In this document: piece after piece, positions 54,889-64,000 of the stretch
Layout: each line of letters begins with the position of its first letter
Position numbering within the stretch: the first letter of the stretch is position 1
From: Immersiella caudata
Lineage: Eukaryota > Ascomycota > Sordariomycetes > Sordariales > Lasiosphaeriaceae
Direction of reading: 5' to 3'
NCBI GenBank assembly: GCA_030512335.1
Contig: JAULSU010000003.1
Location: 5,456,001 to 5,520,000 of the forward strand
Length of the DNA stretch: 64,000 bases
Program-made: the position numbers and the translations under genes
Notes under the pieces: generated by a model
Seen by the model: only the letters and a program-made list of their open reading frames with translations
What the model was told of the DNA's origin: nothing
Database searches by the model: none

Positions 54889-56875
54889 ATGACCGCCTTT
54901 GAGGAATCCCAACTCCCCACGCCCACAACCCCAAACACAACAACCACAACCCCCACCATGGGCCACATCCTCAGCACCACCACCGCCGCCTCGGCGGACG
55001 AAGCCATCCCACCCCCCTCCGATCCAGCGGTCCCCATCCGCCAAGAAGCCGTCGAATTTCCCGAAGTCAGCACCGGCACCCGCGCGGACCATCTCCGCAC
55101 TGCCATCGCCGCCATCACCTCGGCCGCCACCACCACCGACCCCGCCTTCACCCTCCCCTCCCACTTCGCCTACACACTAACCCGTCGCATCCGCGTAATC
55201 ACCATCGGCGCCGGTTTCTCCGGCCTGCTCATGGCGCACAAATTCCAGCACCGCTTCCCCGACATGAAGGACATTGTCGAGCACAAGATCTTTGAAGCTC
55301 TGCACGACGTCGGTGGAACGTGGTTGTTGAATACCTACCCCGGCGTGCAGTGTGATGTGCCGGCGCATATTTACAGCTTTCCGTTTGATCCGAATCCGGA
55401 CTGGGAGCGGTTCTACGCGAGCGGGGCGGATATTTTGGGGTATATCAAGAGAACGGTGAAGAAGTGGAATTTGGATCGGGATTTGGAGTTGAACACGCGG
55501 GTGGTGGGGGCGTGGTGGGATGCTGAGAAGGGGGAGTGGGAGGTCAAGGTGGGGTGTGGGGGTTTGCAGAGGACGGAGAGGTGCGATGTGTTGATTTCGG
55601 CGCAGGGAGTGTTGGTGCATGAGAATTGGCCGAGCATTCCCGGGCTGAAGGATGTGTTCAAGGGGCACCTGACGCATTCGGCGAGGTGGGACCATGAGTT
55701 TGATTACTCTGGGAAGAGGATTGCGGTGATTGGGAATGGATCGAGCGGTATTCAGATCGTGCCGCAGATGGCGAAGCTGGAGGGGACGACGGTGATGAAC
55801 TTCATCAGGGGGCCGGCGTGGGTGTACTACCGTGCGCCGCCGGCGAAGCATCTCGGCAGGGAGGATGCGGATCCGAACCCGAAGTATACGCCTGAGGAGA
55901 GGAAGCGGTTCAAGGACCCGGAGCAGCATTTGCAGCACAGGAAGGGGATTATTGCTAGGAGCAACAAGTCGTTCTTCCTGTTCATCAAGGGCGAGAACAA
56001 CAAGGAGGGGATGAGGGTGGCTGCGGCGCAAATGGCGGAGAAGCTGAACCACGATGAGAGGCTGTGCGAGGCGTTGATTCCCAAGTGGGAGTTGGGGTGT
56101 CGCCGGATTACGCCAGGGCCGGGATATCTCGAGAGCTTCCTCAGGCCCAACTGCGACCTGAGCAACAGCCCGATTGTGCAGGTTTCCGAGAACGCAGTTC
56201 ACACAGCGGACGGGAAGTCGTTTGAGTGCGATGTCGTCGTTTGCGCTACCGGATTCGACGTCAGCCACCGCCCGCGGTATCCCATTGTCGGGCTCAACAA
56301 AGAGGTTCCCCTGGCGGAGGAATGGAAGGAGGATCCAGGCTCGTACATGAGCGTGGCGACGAATGGTTACCCCAACTACTGGATGGTAAGTCTCCCATCT
56401 TTCAGTCCCCTTGTCCCGGGAGAGCGAAGACTAACAGATATCTCAGATGATGGGGCCAAACTGCCTGGGTGGACACGGCTCGCTGGTCGAGAGTCTGAAC
56501 TGGACTGGCGACTATTTCGTCAAGTGGGTTCGCAAGATGGCGACCGAAGACATCAGGGCGGTGCATCCAAAGAAGAATGTGCAAGACGCGTTTCTTCGAA
56601 TGTGCGACGAGGTGCACAAGACTCTGGTGTGGACGGGCAACTGCAGCAGTTGGTACAAGCGGGGGAAGGTCGATAGTCGTGTCACGGCGCTGTTCGGGGG
56701 TAGTGCCCATCTGTTTCAGCGGATTTTGAGCGATATTCGGGCCGAGGATTTTGAGATTGAGTACAACACGGCAAATCCATTCCGCTTCATGGGGAATGGC
56801 TTCACAGCCTTCGAGATGGACGAGAACAGCGACCTGTCGTGGTACGTGGAGAAGGCGGAGATACTCAAGGAGTAG
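54889..56875 (+). CDS. Baeyer-Villiger-type flavin monooxygenase
   Basis: Two exons (54889-56385, 56447-56875; GTAAGT donor, CTAAC branch, CAG acceptor) give 641 residues. ATG 54889 has context CACACCATGA; a ~90-residue Thr/Pro-rich N-terminus precedes IRVITIGAGFSGLLMAHKFQ, the FAD-binding GxGxxG motif. GGTWLLNTYPGVQCDVPAHI is the GGTW segment. FKGHLTHSARWDHEF is the BVMO fingerprint (FxGxxxHxxxW), followed by the NADPH motif KRIAVIGNGSSGIQIVPQMA. The late VVCATGFD motif is present. It probably inserts oxygen next to a carbonyl, giving an ester or lactone. It lies in a cluster with SDR, MFS, regulator and metallo-hydrolase. The gene is intact. Confidence 0.9.
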
Positions 56876-56958
56876 GTGTAGGATAGATAGACCCCTGGTA
56901 GACCGTTTCCTAGTCATGAATGCATAGTTCCTTCATATGATCTAAGCAGTGTCCAAGA

Positions 56959-59025
56959 TTACATGCCACCCAGGGGCACATCCCCAAATCTAAACAAATC
57001 AGTCGTCTCAAATGGCGCTAGCAACCCATGATAGTCCACCATGAATGCATCCTGGAACAGCAACCCTTCGGGCGACGGAAACCTTGTAGCCATGCCGGAC
57101 TCGTCTCCTTGCAGCAACACCCTCGCAATCCCGCCAGTTTCAGGGGTGACGAACGGAAAGAGCACAGTCCAGTCAAAGTCTCTCGCAACATCCGGCTCCT
57201 CTTGGCCTCCAGCGTCGAGCAAACTCATACCGCTTGCGTTGGTGTGAGGGCGAGTATTGCCCCCGCCCGCTGCGCTCGAAGTCCTGTGATGGATGGCACC
57301 GATCCTACCAGCTGCACCGAGCCCCTCCAATCCTGCTCTTCCTTCAAGACCAGGATGACCCATTCGTAGACGATCAAACCCCTGTCGAATAACCCTCGCG
57401 CTTCCCCACATTTTCTGCAGCTCCTCAACCGCGTTCGTGAGAACATCCAAACCATCATTTGCATCTCTGGCCAACTTTGGGATCCTTGATGCCTGCATCA
57501 ATGCGGTAAACGCGGTCCCGCTGTACCAGCAGGTAATGGCCATCAAGAAACGCGCGTCTCCTCGTGAGAGAATATCTCTCAGGATACGGACGATACACGA
57601 CGCTGCCAAAATTGCAGGCGGTAATGCTTGCGGCAGGTCGTGAGCCGAACGACGAAGGTGAAGAACGATGATTGTGGTGAGATACGGAAGATGTAACTGA
57701 TGAACGTCTCTGTCGAAGGATGCGGTACGAGGACGGGTGATCGGGAGTTGGAGGTGAGGTGGGAGAGCAGCGGCCCAGTCAACGAGTTCCTGGCGTAGGT
57801 GGGTGGGAAAAGGAGCGCCTGGCCGGGAGAGGGCTTTCGCGACCCGGCCAATGATGGCGCAGAGTGCAACCCAGTGGATGAAGATTTCGGCTTTGCGTTG
57901 CAGTGTTGGAGATGAGGGGAAGTCGGACAGAGAAGGCGGCGCGATGTTGCAATCCGAAGGGTCAATGATGCAAGGTTTGCTTTGACAAAGGGCAGTGAGG
58001 CGCTCGCGAGCGAAGGCTGTCCACCAGATTCGCCGGCGGAGGCTGAGGTTGAGTGTCTGGTAGAGCGGCTGGCTGGGGCCGGGCTCGCGATGGAGATTCA
58101 TCTGCTGAGCATGACGGATGAGAACAGATGTCCACCACCAAGAGGAGTGCCGATGAGCGATGGAGATGGAACGCGGTGCCCACCAGTAGAAGAGGGCAAC
58201 GGCTTGGAGTGTTGTGATCCCGTCTGACTCTTCATCGTTGTAGAAGAGGGATATCGCTCGCTTGTAGTAGGCTGCGGGACCATCGTGAGGTATCAGGGGA
58301 GGTCGGATGTGACTACCAGCAACTGCGAGCGCGTTCGCCAAGAGTGGGGAGCGTGCTGTGTCCTCTGCGATGCGATCGACGTCGAGCACTGGACACCAGG
58401 CATAGCAAAACTTCACATACGTGTCAGCGTATATTTGCTGCAGCTCCTGTTGCCGTGAGTCGACATGACTGTAGCCATAGTCGATTGTTGCCTCCAGCTC
58501 CTGCCGCTCGGCGTCTGCGTTGGTTTCAGGTCCAAAGACCTGAAGGAATCCCGTGTCAACGTCGCTCGGATTGCTCCTCCCTGTCGCCGCACCGGTGATG
58601 AGCTCTGCTGCATGGTGTGAGAGTGGGGTCTCGTTGATACGCGAAGCCGGCGGTGTTATCCCCGGATCTGTTAGGGCTCCTGTTGCCGTTGCCGTTGCTA
58701 CTGCTGTCGCTGCCGCCGTTGGTGGGCGAACGAGAGGAGATGGCTGTCGGGGCTCTTGCTCTGCATCATGGCTTGCGGCTGTGATTGTGTCTCGGATAGA
58801 GTCTTGGACGGTGCTGGAATGCGAGCTCTTCTTTCGCTTACTTGGCCGAATTTGACAATCACTCCCTGTCGCGTAACAGCCAGAGCATTTCTGGCCCGCG
58901 CTCCGATTCTGGAGGTCGCACTTGATTTTCTTGGCGTGGCATGCTGAGCACACGAGGTCTGCGCGCTTGCGCTTGGGTTGCTGATTGTCAAATGTGATCC
59001 AGTCGCCGTTCGCAAACTCTGCCAT
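56959..59025 (-). CDS. Zn2Cys6 transcription factor of the cluster
   Basis: Single exon of 688 residues from ATG 59025; the frame is open upstream to 59373 without an ATG at its start, so this start, 26 residues before the zinc cluster, is preferred. CSACHAKKIKC then CSGCYATGSDC is a complete C-x2-C-x6-C-x10-C-x2-C-x6-C binuclear cluster preceded by PKRKR. The central fungal-specific regulator domain includes DTYVKFCYAWCPVLDVDRIA, LQAVALFYWWAPR and LRRRIWWTAFARERLTAL. The C-terminus is acidic/hydrophobic, as in activation regions. It lies tail to tail with the BVMO gene and next to the MFS gene. As the only regulator in the cluster it probably activates the flanking genes (inference). Confidence 0.9.
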   Translation of the reverse strand: MAEFANGDWITFDNQQPKRKRADLVCSACHAKKIKCDLQNRSAGQKCSGCYATGSDCQIRPSKRKKSSHSSTVQDSIRDTITAASHDAEQEPRQPSPLVRPPTAAATAVATATATGALTDPGITPPASRINETPLSHHAAELITGAATGRSNPSDVDTGFLQVFGPETNADAERQELEATIDYGYSHVDSRQQELQQIYADTYVKFCYAWCPVLDVDRIAEDTARSPLLANALAVAGSHIRPPLIPHDGPAAYYKRAISLFYNDEESDGITTLQAVALFYWWAPRSISIAHRHSSWWWTSVLIRHAQQMNLHREPGPSQPLYQTLNLSLRRRIWWTAFARERLTALCQSKPCIIDPSDCNIAPPSLSDFPSSPTLQRKAEIFIHWVALCAIIGRVAKALSRPGAPFPTHLRQELVDWAAALPPHLQLPITRPRTASFDRDVHQLHLPYLTTIIVLHLRRSAHDLPQALPPAILAASCIVRILRDILSRGDARFLMAITCWYSGTAFTALMQASRIPKLARDANDGLDVLTNAVEELQKMWGSARVIRQGFDRLRMGHPGLEGRAGLEGLGAAGRIGAIHHRTSSAAGGGNTRPHTNASGMSLLDAGGQEEPDVARDFDWTVLFPFVTPETGGIARVLLQGDESGMATRFPSPEGLLFQDAFMVDYHGLLAPFETTDLFRFGDVPLGGM

Positions 59026-59500
59026 GTTGTCGTCGATAACGCTGCCGTCAAGTGCGGGTGTCTGGTTCCCGGATTCGAGATTGGGATGAGAGCGGAAGGG
59101 AACCACGGCACCAGGGGCAGGATGCCAAGAGATGCTAAGAGAGGGGAATGCGGAGAACACGGAGGCTGCGTGTGGGGAAAAGTCAACAATCGGACCCCTG
59201 TCAATCAGGGAACAAACTTGGCTTACGCGTCTGGCAAACTCCTCGCAACGCGAAGACATCAATCTTTGGCGAATCTGCACGCTGCACGCTGTACGGGCTT
59301 CCTTTGTCACTTTTGAGGCATCCAATCGAGCAAACTTGCTGTATTCTTGCCCACATATGTTGTGCGCAGACAAGTTTCTACAATATTAGACAGGGCCGCA
59401 CTTTCCGTCCGCAAAACCAATCGGGGCTCCCTTCGCCCGGTGCCCAATCCCAACATATTCGCCACCCACACATCCAAAATTCCAACCGCCGAATGCTCCC

Positions 59501-61192
59501 TTAAATGACATACCGGAACTGCTTGTTCTGCGTTTTATTAGCCACTTTTCCCAATAGCCACGGCTCCAGTGTGCACTCACGGTAATGTCAGTCAAGTCAT
59601 CCTCGTACGCGTGGTCGAAGGCCTCGAGCGTGCCCGCCTTGTCGCGCCTCTTGTTCTCCCAGACGCAGAGGAAGCGGTACATGATGATAAGACCAGCCGC
59701 AACCAGTGCCGTGATGAGCACGATGATGAAGCCGGGAGCATAGCGCGGGGCGTCTTCCGCGTGGAAGCACAGGGGACCGACGAAGTTGCCTGTTGAGAGT
59801 CAGCATAAAGTCGTCGCAGCTCCGTTGGTTCAAAACTCACCAATGCAGTAACCGATAAATACACCAGAGCTAGCAATCGAACGCTTGGTGTAGCCCGCCG
59901 TGTTGGCGACCTGCAGACCCATGAGGACGGCATAACCGGCACCGAGAGTTGGGAGGAGTGTCGTTCCGAAGAGCAATCCGACCTTGGCGCCCATCGGCAG
60001 CTTCCACAGCAAAAGGCATGCAAGAACGGTACCGAGCTGAGCGACGAAGATGAGATATGTGCGAGCGTTCTTGAGTTTGAAGGCCAAGTACGAGAACAGC
60101 AACATCATGGTACCAGCCCAGGCACCGGCAGGGCAGAGTAGCAGCAACGAGTTGAGCGAGCTGAAGCCAAAGCCGCGGATGATGACGGGGATGAAGGCCG
60201 AGATGGGACCATTGGCGATCATGCTGAGCAGCGAGACGGAGAACAACAGCCAGAACTTGAGGTCGAGGATGAGCTCAAGGACCTGATCCTTCTTGAAGTG
60301 GGTGTTGCGCACGCCGGAGTTATTGCTCCTCAGCCGAGCCACCATGATGTACCTCTCACGCTCGTTGAAGCCACGGGCGTTGATGGGATCAGTGGGCAGC
60401 AACCAATAGAGAGCGATACCCCAGGCCATGGTGATGGCACCACCGAAGTAGTACATGTACCGCCAAGACGAGACGCCACCGCCGACAAGACCGAAGCCAT
60501 AGTTGATCAGGGGCGAGATGATGGAGACGTAGCCTGTGCAGCAGTACCAGACACCCATGCGCATGGCCTGCTCCTCCTTGCGGTACCAGGATCCGACGAT
60601 GAGCATGAACATGGGGCTGATACCGCTCTCCAGGAAACCGAGGAAGAAGCGCTGGGCGTACACGCCTTGGTAGTTGTGGCACACCGTGGTGAGGATCAGG
60701 CAGAGGCCCCAGAGGGTGACGGTTCCACATGCCACGCGCTCGACGGGGTACCGCTGGGCGAGAACCATACAGGGATAGGCGCCGATGATGAAGCCAAGGT
60801 AGAAGATGGACGCCATCCAGGAGTAGCGGTTGCCAACCGTTAAGCCAAGATCCTCCCGAAGACCAAAGAGTGCCTGGCTCAAGTCAGCACAAAGATGTCT
60901 ACTTAGCATTGGGGGCACAACCCACAGCCTGCGAGATCATGGCCTTGTCGTAATACTGAAGAGTATACGTCAAGAAGAGGATAGGCAAAACCTTCCAGTC
61001 GATCCTACGACGGATCTTCTTCTCCTCGTCGTCGGTCCATGTCTGCTCGCCCGTGTAGGCGGCCAGAACCTTCATGGCCTCATCGGTATGAACCGTGTCG
61101 ACAACGACTTCGGCCTTGCTGGAGGCCTCGACATCGCGGCTGTTGTCAGACAGCTCGGCCGTCGAGACTTTGGGCTTCTCGGAGGAGGACAT
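59501..61192 (-). CDS. MFS transporter, allantoate permease (Dal5)-like
   Basis: Four exons (60926-61192, 59841-60873, 59581-59789, 59501-59527) give 511 residues; the last exon encodes only NKQFRYVI. A hydrophilic N-terminus ends with RRIDWKVLPILFLTYTLQYY, the common start of the anion:cation symporter subfamily. SWMASIFYLGFIIGAYPCMV, AQRYPVERV, RFFLGFLESGISPMFMLIVG and SWYRKEEQAMRMGVWY follow. A cytosolic loop after helix 6 contains NARGFNERERYIMVARLRSN. Such carriers usually import carboxylates, amides or nicotinate-like acids. In this cluster it may import the pathway substrate or export a product. ATG 61192 has the context GGACATGTC-like (coding strand). The gene is intact. Confidence 0.9.
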
Positions 61193-61936
61193 GGTGATGT
61201 GATAACTCCCTGGTGGGTGAAACCTGAGGAAGCAGTGGATGGGGAGCAAGACAGCCGCTGATCGAGTCTTCAGATACGTTCCTCGAGCCCGGTTTTTGTA
61301 AGTCTGGAGAGCCCCCTAGAGGTTTCCTCAACCCCAGCCGGAGATACCTGTCACCCCGGTTGCGAGATGGCGGCTGTGGAGTGGAGTGCCGATTCCTGCC
61401 AAGTGTGGGGAAAACACGGGGTGCAGGTCGGCGTGGACGACTTGACAGGGCCAGCGCTGCAGGACGGTAAGTTAGAGATGACAACTCATCAAGTGGCGTC
61501 TGTGTCTTTTTGGGAGCGCCAGGGTGAGCCGAAAGCGTGTCACAGCAAAGATGGTGAGAACCACTGGTTTATGGAGGGTGTGGTCCAGACTTCACCCTGC
61601 CGGCCCAAAAACTTGTTGGAGGAGCTAGAGGCGAATTAGACCGAATTCAGATATACCGGGTCCGCCGAAGGATTTCCCATTGCCACCACCGAGAGCTAGT
61701 CGGGCGACCCTGCGGGGTTGCTGGGATCCCCGGACCAGCTAATGCACCCCAAATCACGCCGGCTTGGGGTCGCCGGTGAAGCTACCCCGCAAGATGCGCC
61801 GAACCGGAATGGGAAGCAGTTGGTAATGATGATATCGACAGTTGACTTCAAGTCATCTTTACCAAGAAAGAATACGAAGAAACTTGCTCAGCTCATAGGC
61901 ACAGCATTGAGCACCAGGAAAAGCAACCAAGACACG
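61193..61936. promoter_or_regulatory. divergent promoter between MFS and lactonase-like genes
   Basis: 744 bp. Contains GGGATCCCCGGAC at 61723-61735 and other CCGG-containing elements near 61340-61360 and 61660. Confidence 0.5.
61723..61735 (+). promoter_or_regulatory. candidate cluster motif GGGATNNCCGGWC, copy 2
   Basis: GGGATCCCCGGAC, 214 nt upstream of the metallo-hydrolase ATG. It differs from copy 1 at two spacer positions only. Confidence 0.45.
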
Positions 61937-63119
61937 ATGACGGCAGCACAGACCCCCGTTACCCTCCCTGCTGGGAGCGAGACAGTCTCGGTGAAGCTCA
62001 TCAACCCTGTCGACTTTGGCCCGGCCATTCTCAAGCGATTCATGGCTCCTGATGTTCCTGGTCTGGAAAGATTCAAGGCCTCGCCGTCATTTTCATTTCT
62101 GCTCGAACACCCCTCTGGCCGCAAGCTGGTGTTCGATCTCGGCATTCGAAAGGACTACCAGAACCATTCCCCAAAGATCGCAAACTACATCCCTACAACG
62201 GGCTATACTATTGACATCAAAGGCGGCGTCAGTGATATTCTCGAGACAGCCGGTGTGAGTCTTGGCGAGATTGAGGCTGTGATCTGGAGGTTATTCAAGC
62301 ACTGTTGCCTTTCACGTATAGGGGCTGATCGAGACCAGTCATTGGCACTGGGACCATATTGGCGACCCATCCACGTTTCCCAAGACGACGAATCTTATTG
62401 TTGGGCCCGGGTTCAAGGGGGCTATGCTCCCGGGATACCCCGCCAACCCAGAGTCTCCTCTGCTGGAGAGCGACTACGAGTGAGTCCATCCCTCAGACCC
62501 TGACCACGCTCGAGCTAACGAGAAGAGGGGCCGTGAACTTGTCGAGATTGAGTTTATTCGGGAGAAGGCTCTGGCCATCGGTGGCTTCCAAGCATTCGAT
62601 TATTTCGGGGATGGATCTTTCTACCTGCTCGATAGTCCTGGTCATGCAGTCGGACACCTTTGCGGTCTGGCCAGGACAACAAGCAGTCCAGACTCGTTTG
62701 TTCTGTTGGGTGGCGATGTTTGTCACTATGCAGGCATCTTTAGGCCTTCAGTCCATCTGCCGGTTCCAGACACCATCACACCGCACCCGTGCCATCCATC
62801 TGGAATGCCATCGCTCTGCCCAGGCCACGCTTGGGAGGAACTGCAGACGTCGAGGGGTAGAAAGGCCACGGATACGCTTTATGACATGACGTTTGGGGCG
62901 GATATCCCGCTTGCCACTCGCACCATGGGGAAGCTGCAGGAGCTGGACTGCCTTGATAATGTTCTTGTAATTATCGCGCATGACTCGACTGTTCGAGACT
63001 TGGTTCCTCATTTTCCGCAGAGCCTGAACGACTGGAAAGAGAAGGGACTGGGCCAGAAGACGAAATGGGCATTTTTCCGCGATATGGAGGTGTATTGGAA
63101 GTCAAAGGGATTGGCTTGA
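61937..63119 (+). CDS. metallo-beta-lactamase-fold hydrolase, lactonase-like
   Basis: Three exons (61937-62289, 62339-62479, 62528-63119) give 361 residues. The ATG at 61937 is chosen because MTAAQTPVTLP directly precedes the conserved part; in-frame ATGs also exist upstream. Exon 1/exon 2 splicing creates SHWHWDHIGDPS, a perfect HxHxDH zinc motif. Further metal ligands follow: LLDSPGHAVGHLCGL (His), LLGGDVCHYAG (bridging Asp) and VIIAHDSTV (final His). SFLLEHPSGRKLVFDLGIR is the usual first strand pair of AHL-lactonase-type members. It probably opens a lactone or hydrolyses an ester, fitting the product of the neighbouring monooxygenases. The first intron is short (49 nt) with a GTTATT donor. 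Confidence 0.85.
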
Positions 63120-63704
63120 AGTTGCCGGCAAGTTGATGGGTTCGCTCGCCTTTGCCAAAAGCGGCAAGGCACTGAATACTAAACAGACAAAGTCCGTCCA
63201 CCCGTTCGTCCTATCTTTCTTGTCCTGTGTTGGCTTGCTTGTCTCCCGCTCGCCTGTCTCCTTGGCGGGCTAGGAATAACTAGCTTTTGCGCCGTGCAGT
63301 AGCTCGAACCGAACCCGGAACCGGTACAAATCCACAGCATCGGCATCGCCAAATGGCCGGCCCACGGCTCTCCCGGTCACATCCATTTTGGGATTACCGG
63401 TCGGCGGTAATGTGGAGGCAATGGCGCGGGGAGACGCGAGGGAACGCGAGCTCTGCAGAGGTGGAGAAAGCCGGAAAGCGGGTGCCCCGCATGATGCCGG
63501 GACAATGAGAACCCCTGAATGCCGTCAGGGTGCCCCTCAACCCCGCGAAGCGGGGAATATAGACAGACGCGACGTGCTGATCTGCAAGTCACCACACCTC
63601 TCTATTCTTTGTTCTTTGCCTTCAAGTCAAAGTTAATATCACGAATTCCATCTCGGATGCACTTATACAAACACTTGAACGCAGTCAGTCAACGAACCGC
63701 CACT
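63120..63704. promoter_or_regulatory. upstream region of the second BVMO gene
   Basis: Contains GGGATTACCGGTC at 63390-63402 within the larger inverted repeat ATTACCG-GTCGG-CGGTAAT (63393-63411). Confidence 0.5.
63390..63402 (+). promoter_or_regulatory. candidate cluster motif GGGATNNCCGGWC, copy 3
   Basis: GGGATTACCGGTC, 315 nt upstream of the second BVMO ATG. Overlaps a perfect 7-bp inverted repeat with a 5-bp spacer (CCG-N5-CGG core), a spacing plausible for a Zn2Cys6 dimer. Confidence 0.45.
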
Positions 63705-64000
63705 ATGTCGGCGTTTGAGGAGGTAAACAAGGACCTGGACTATGATGTTCTCATCATCGGCGCCGGCCTCAGCGGTCTCTACTCCCTCCACCGCATGCGA
63801 CAACTCGGACTGAGAGTTAAGGTCCTCGAGGCGGGCGAAGCTGAAGGGGGCACCTGGTTCTGGTAAGCCCCTGAAGTAAACACCCCTTTTTTCACTCGTC
63901 ATCACTAACTTTAACTCTCTAGGAACCGCTACCCTGGCGCGCGTTTCGACTCTGAATCCTACTCGTACATCTTCTCCTTCTCCCAAGAGCTCCTCGACGA
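63705..64000 (+). CDS. second Baeyer-Villiger-type monooxygenase, 5' end
   Basis: Exon 1 (63705-63862) and the start of exon 2 (63923 to the window end) are joined by a GTAAGC donor, CTAAC branch and TAG acceptor. ATG 63705 begins MSAFEEVNKDLDYDVLIIGA; ATG 63657 is an in-frame alternative. DVLIIGAGLSGLYSLHRM is the FAD motif and GGTWFWNRYPGARFDSESYS, spanning the splice site, is the segment typical of cyclohexanone-, cyclopentanone- and phenylacetone-monooxygenase-like enzymes. It differs from the first BVMO (GGTWLLNTYPGV), so it is not a recent duplicate. The remainder is beyond the window. Confidence 0.85.

Noticed and set aside
55177..56268. 363-codon antisense ORF opposite the BVMO gene
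   Set aside because: Proline/Arg-rich shadow of a high-GC coding strand; the opposite strand has all BVMO motifs.
1..64000. Transposon with terminal repeats, CRISPR array, rRNA genes
   Set aside because: No reverse transcriptase, transposase, long terminal repeats, regularly spaced repeat array or rRNA-like stretch was found on reading both strands.

Overview
This 64 kb window is nuclear DNA of a filamentous ascomycete (Pezizomycotina). The evidence is many 50-90 nt introns with GTAAGT-like donors and CTAAC/CTGAC branch points, a heterokaryon-incompatibility (HET) gene end, a Zn2Cys6 regulator, fungal cell-wall glucanase and GPI-protein families, and small secreted cysteine-rich proteins. 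The exact species cannot be read from the sequence alone. Intron models were placed by eye from splice signals and reading-frame continuity.

Layout. 0-22 kb: the 3' end of a HET-domain gene; a DUF899 thioredoxin-like gene; a run of visibly damaged genes (membrane protein, coiled-coil repeat-family gene, class C beta-lactamase-like hydrolase, G1/eqolisin peptidase, a secreted-type protein, an F-box/LRR-like gene); and intact genes between them (a 4-TM protein, a Ser/Thr-rich secreted protein, an NAD(P)-dependent extended SDR, a GH5-like protein with an altered acid/base site). 22-32 kb: gene-poor DNA with three paralogous C2H2-like zinc-finger genes. 32-43 kb: small secreted cysteine-rich proteins (one with a 15-nt exon), a broken membrane protein, a CorA-like metal transporter, a single-pass membrane protein, a SAM methyltransferase of LaeA/TAM type and an ankyrin-repeat relic. 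43-52 kb: a roughly 13-exon GH55-type glucanase with a large C-terminal extension, and an Ecm33-like GPI-anchored cell-wall protein.

53-64 kb: a compact cluster of SDR dehydrogenase, Baeyer-Villiger monooxygenase, Zn2Cys6 regulator, MFS transporter, metallo-beta-lactamase-fold lactonase-like hydrolase and a second Baeyer-Villiger monooxygenase cut by the window end. The gene content suggests a pathway in which an alcohol is oxidised to a ketone (SDR), the ketone is converted to an ester or lactone (BVMO), and the ring is opened by the metallo-hydrolase. The MFS protein would handle uptake or export and the Zn2Cys6 protein would control expression. A shared sequence GGGATNNCCGG(A/T)C lies 214-337 nt upstream of the start codon of each of the three plus-strand enzyme genes. 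This is the most interesting system in the window.

The left part (2-20 kb, plus 33.6-34.4 and 42.0-42.8 kb) is unusually rich in disrupted genes. Several of the premature stops are TAG or TAA where CAG or CAA would fit. Frameshifts are also frequent, so both real decay and sequence error must be considered.
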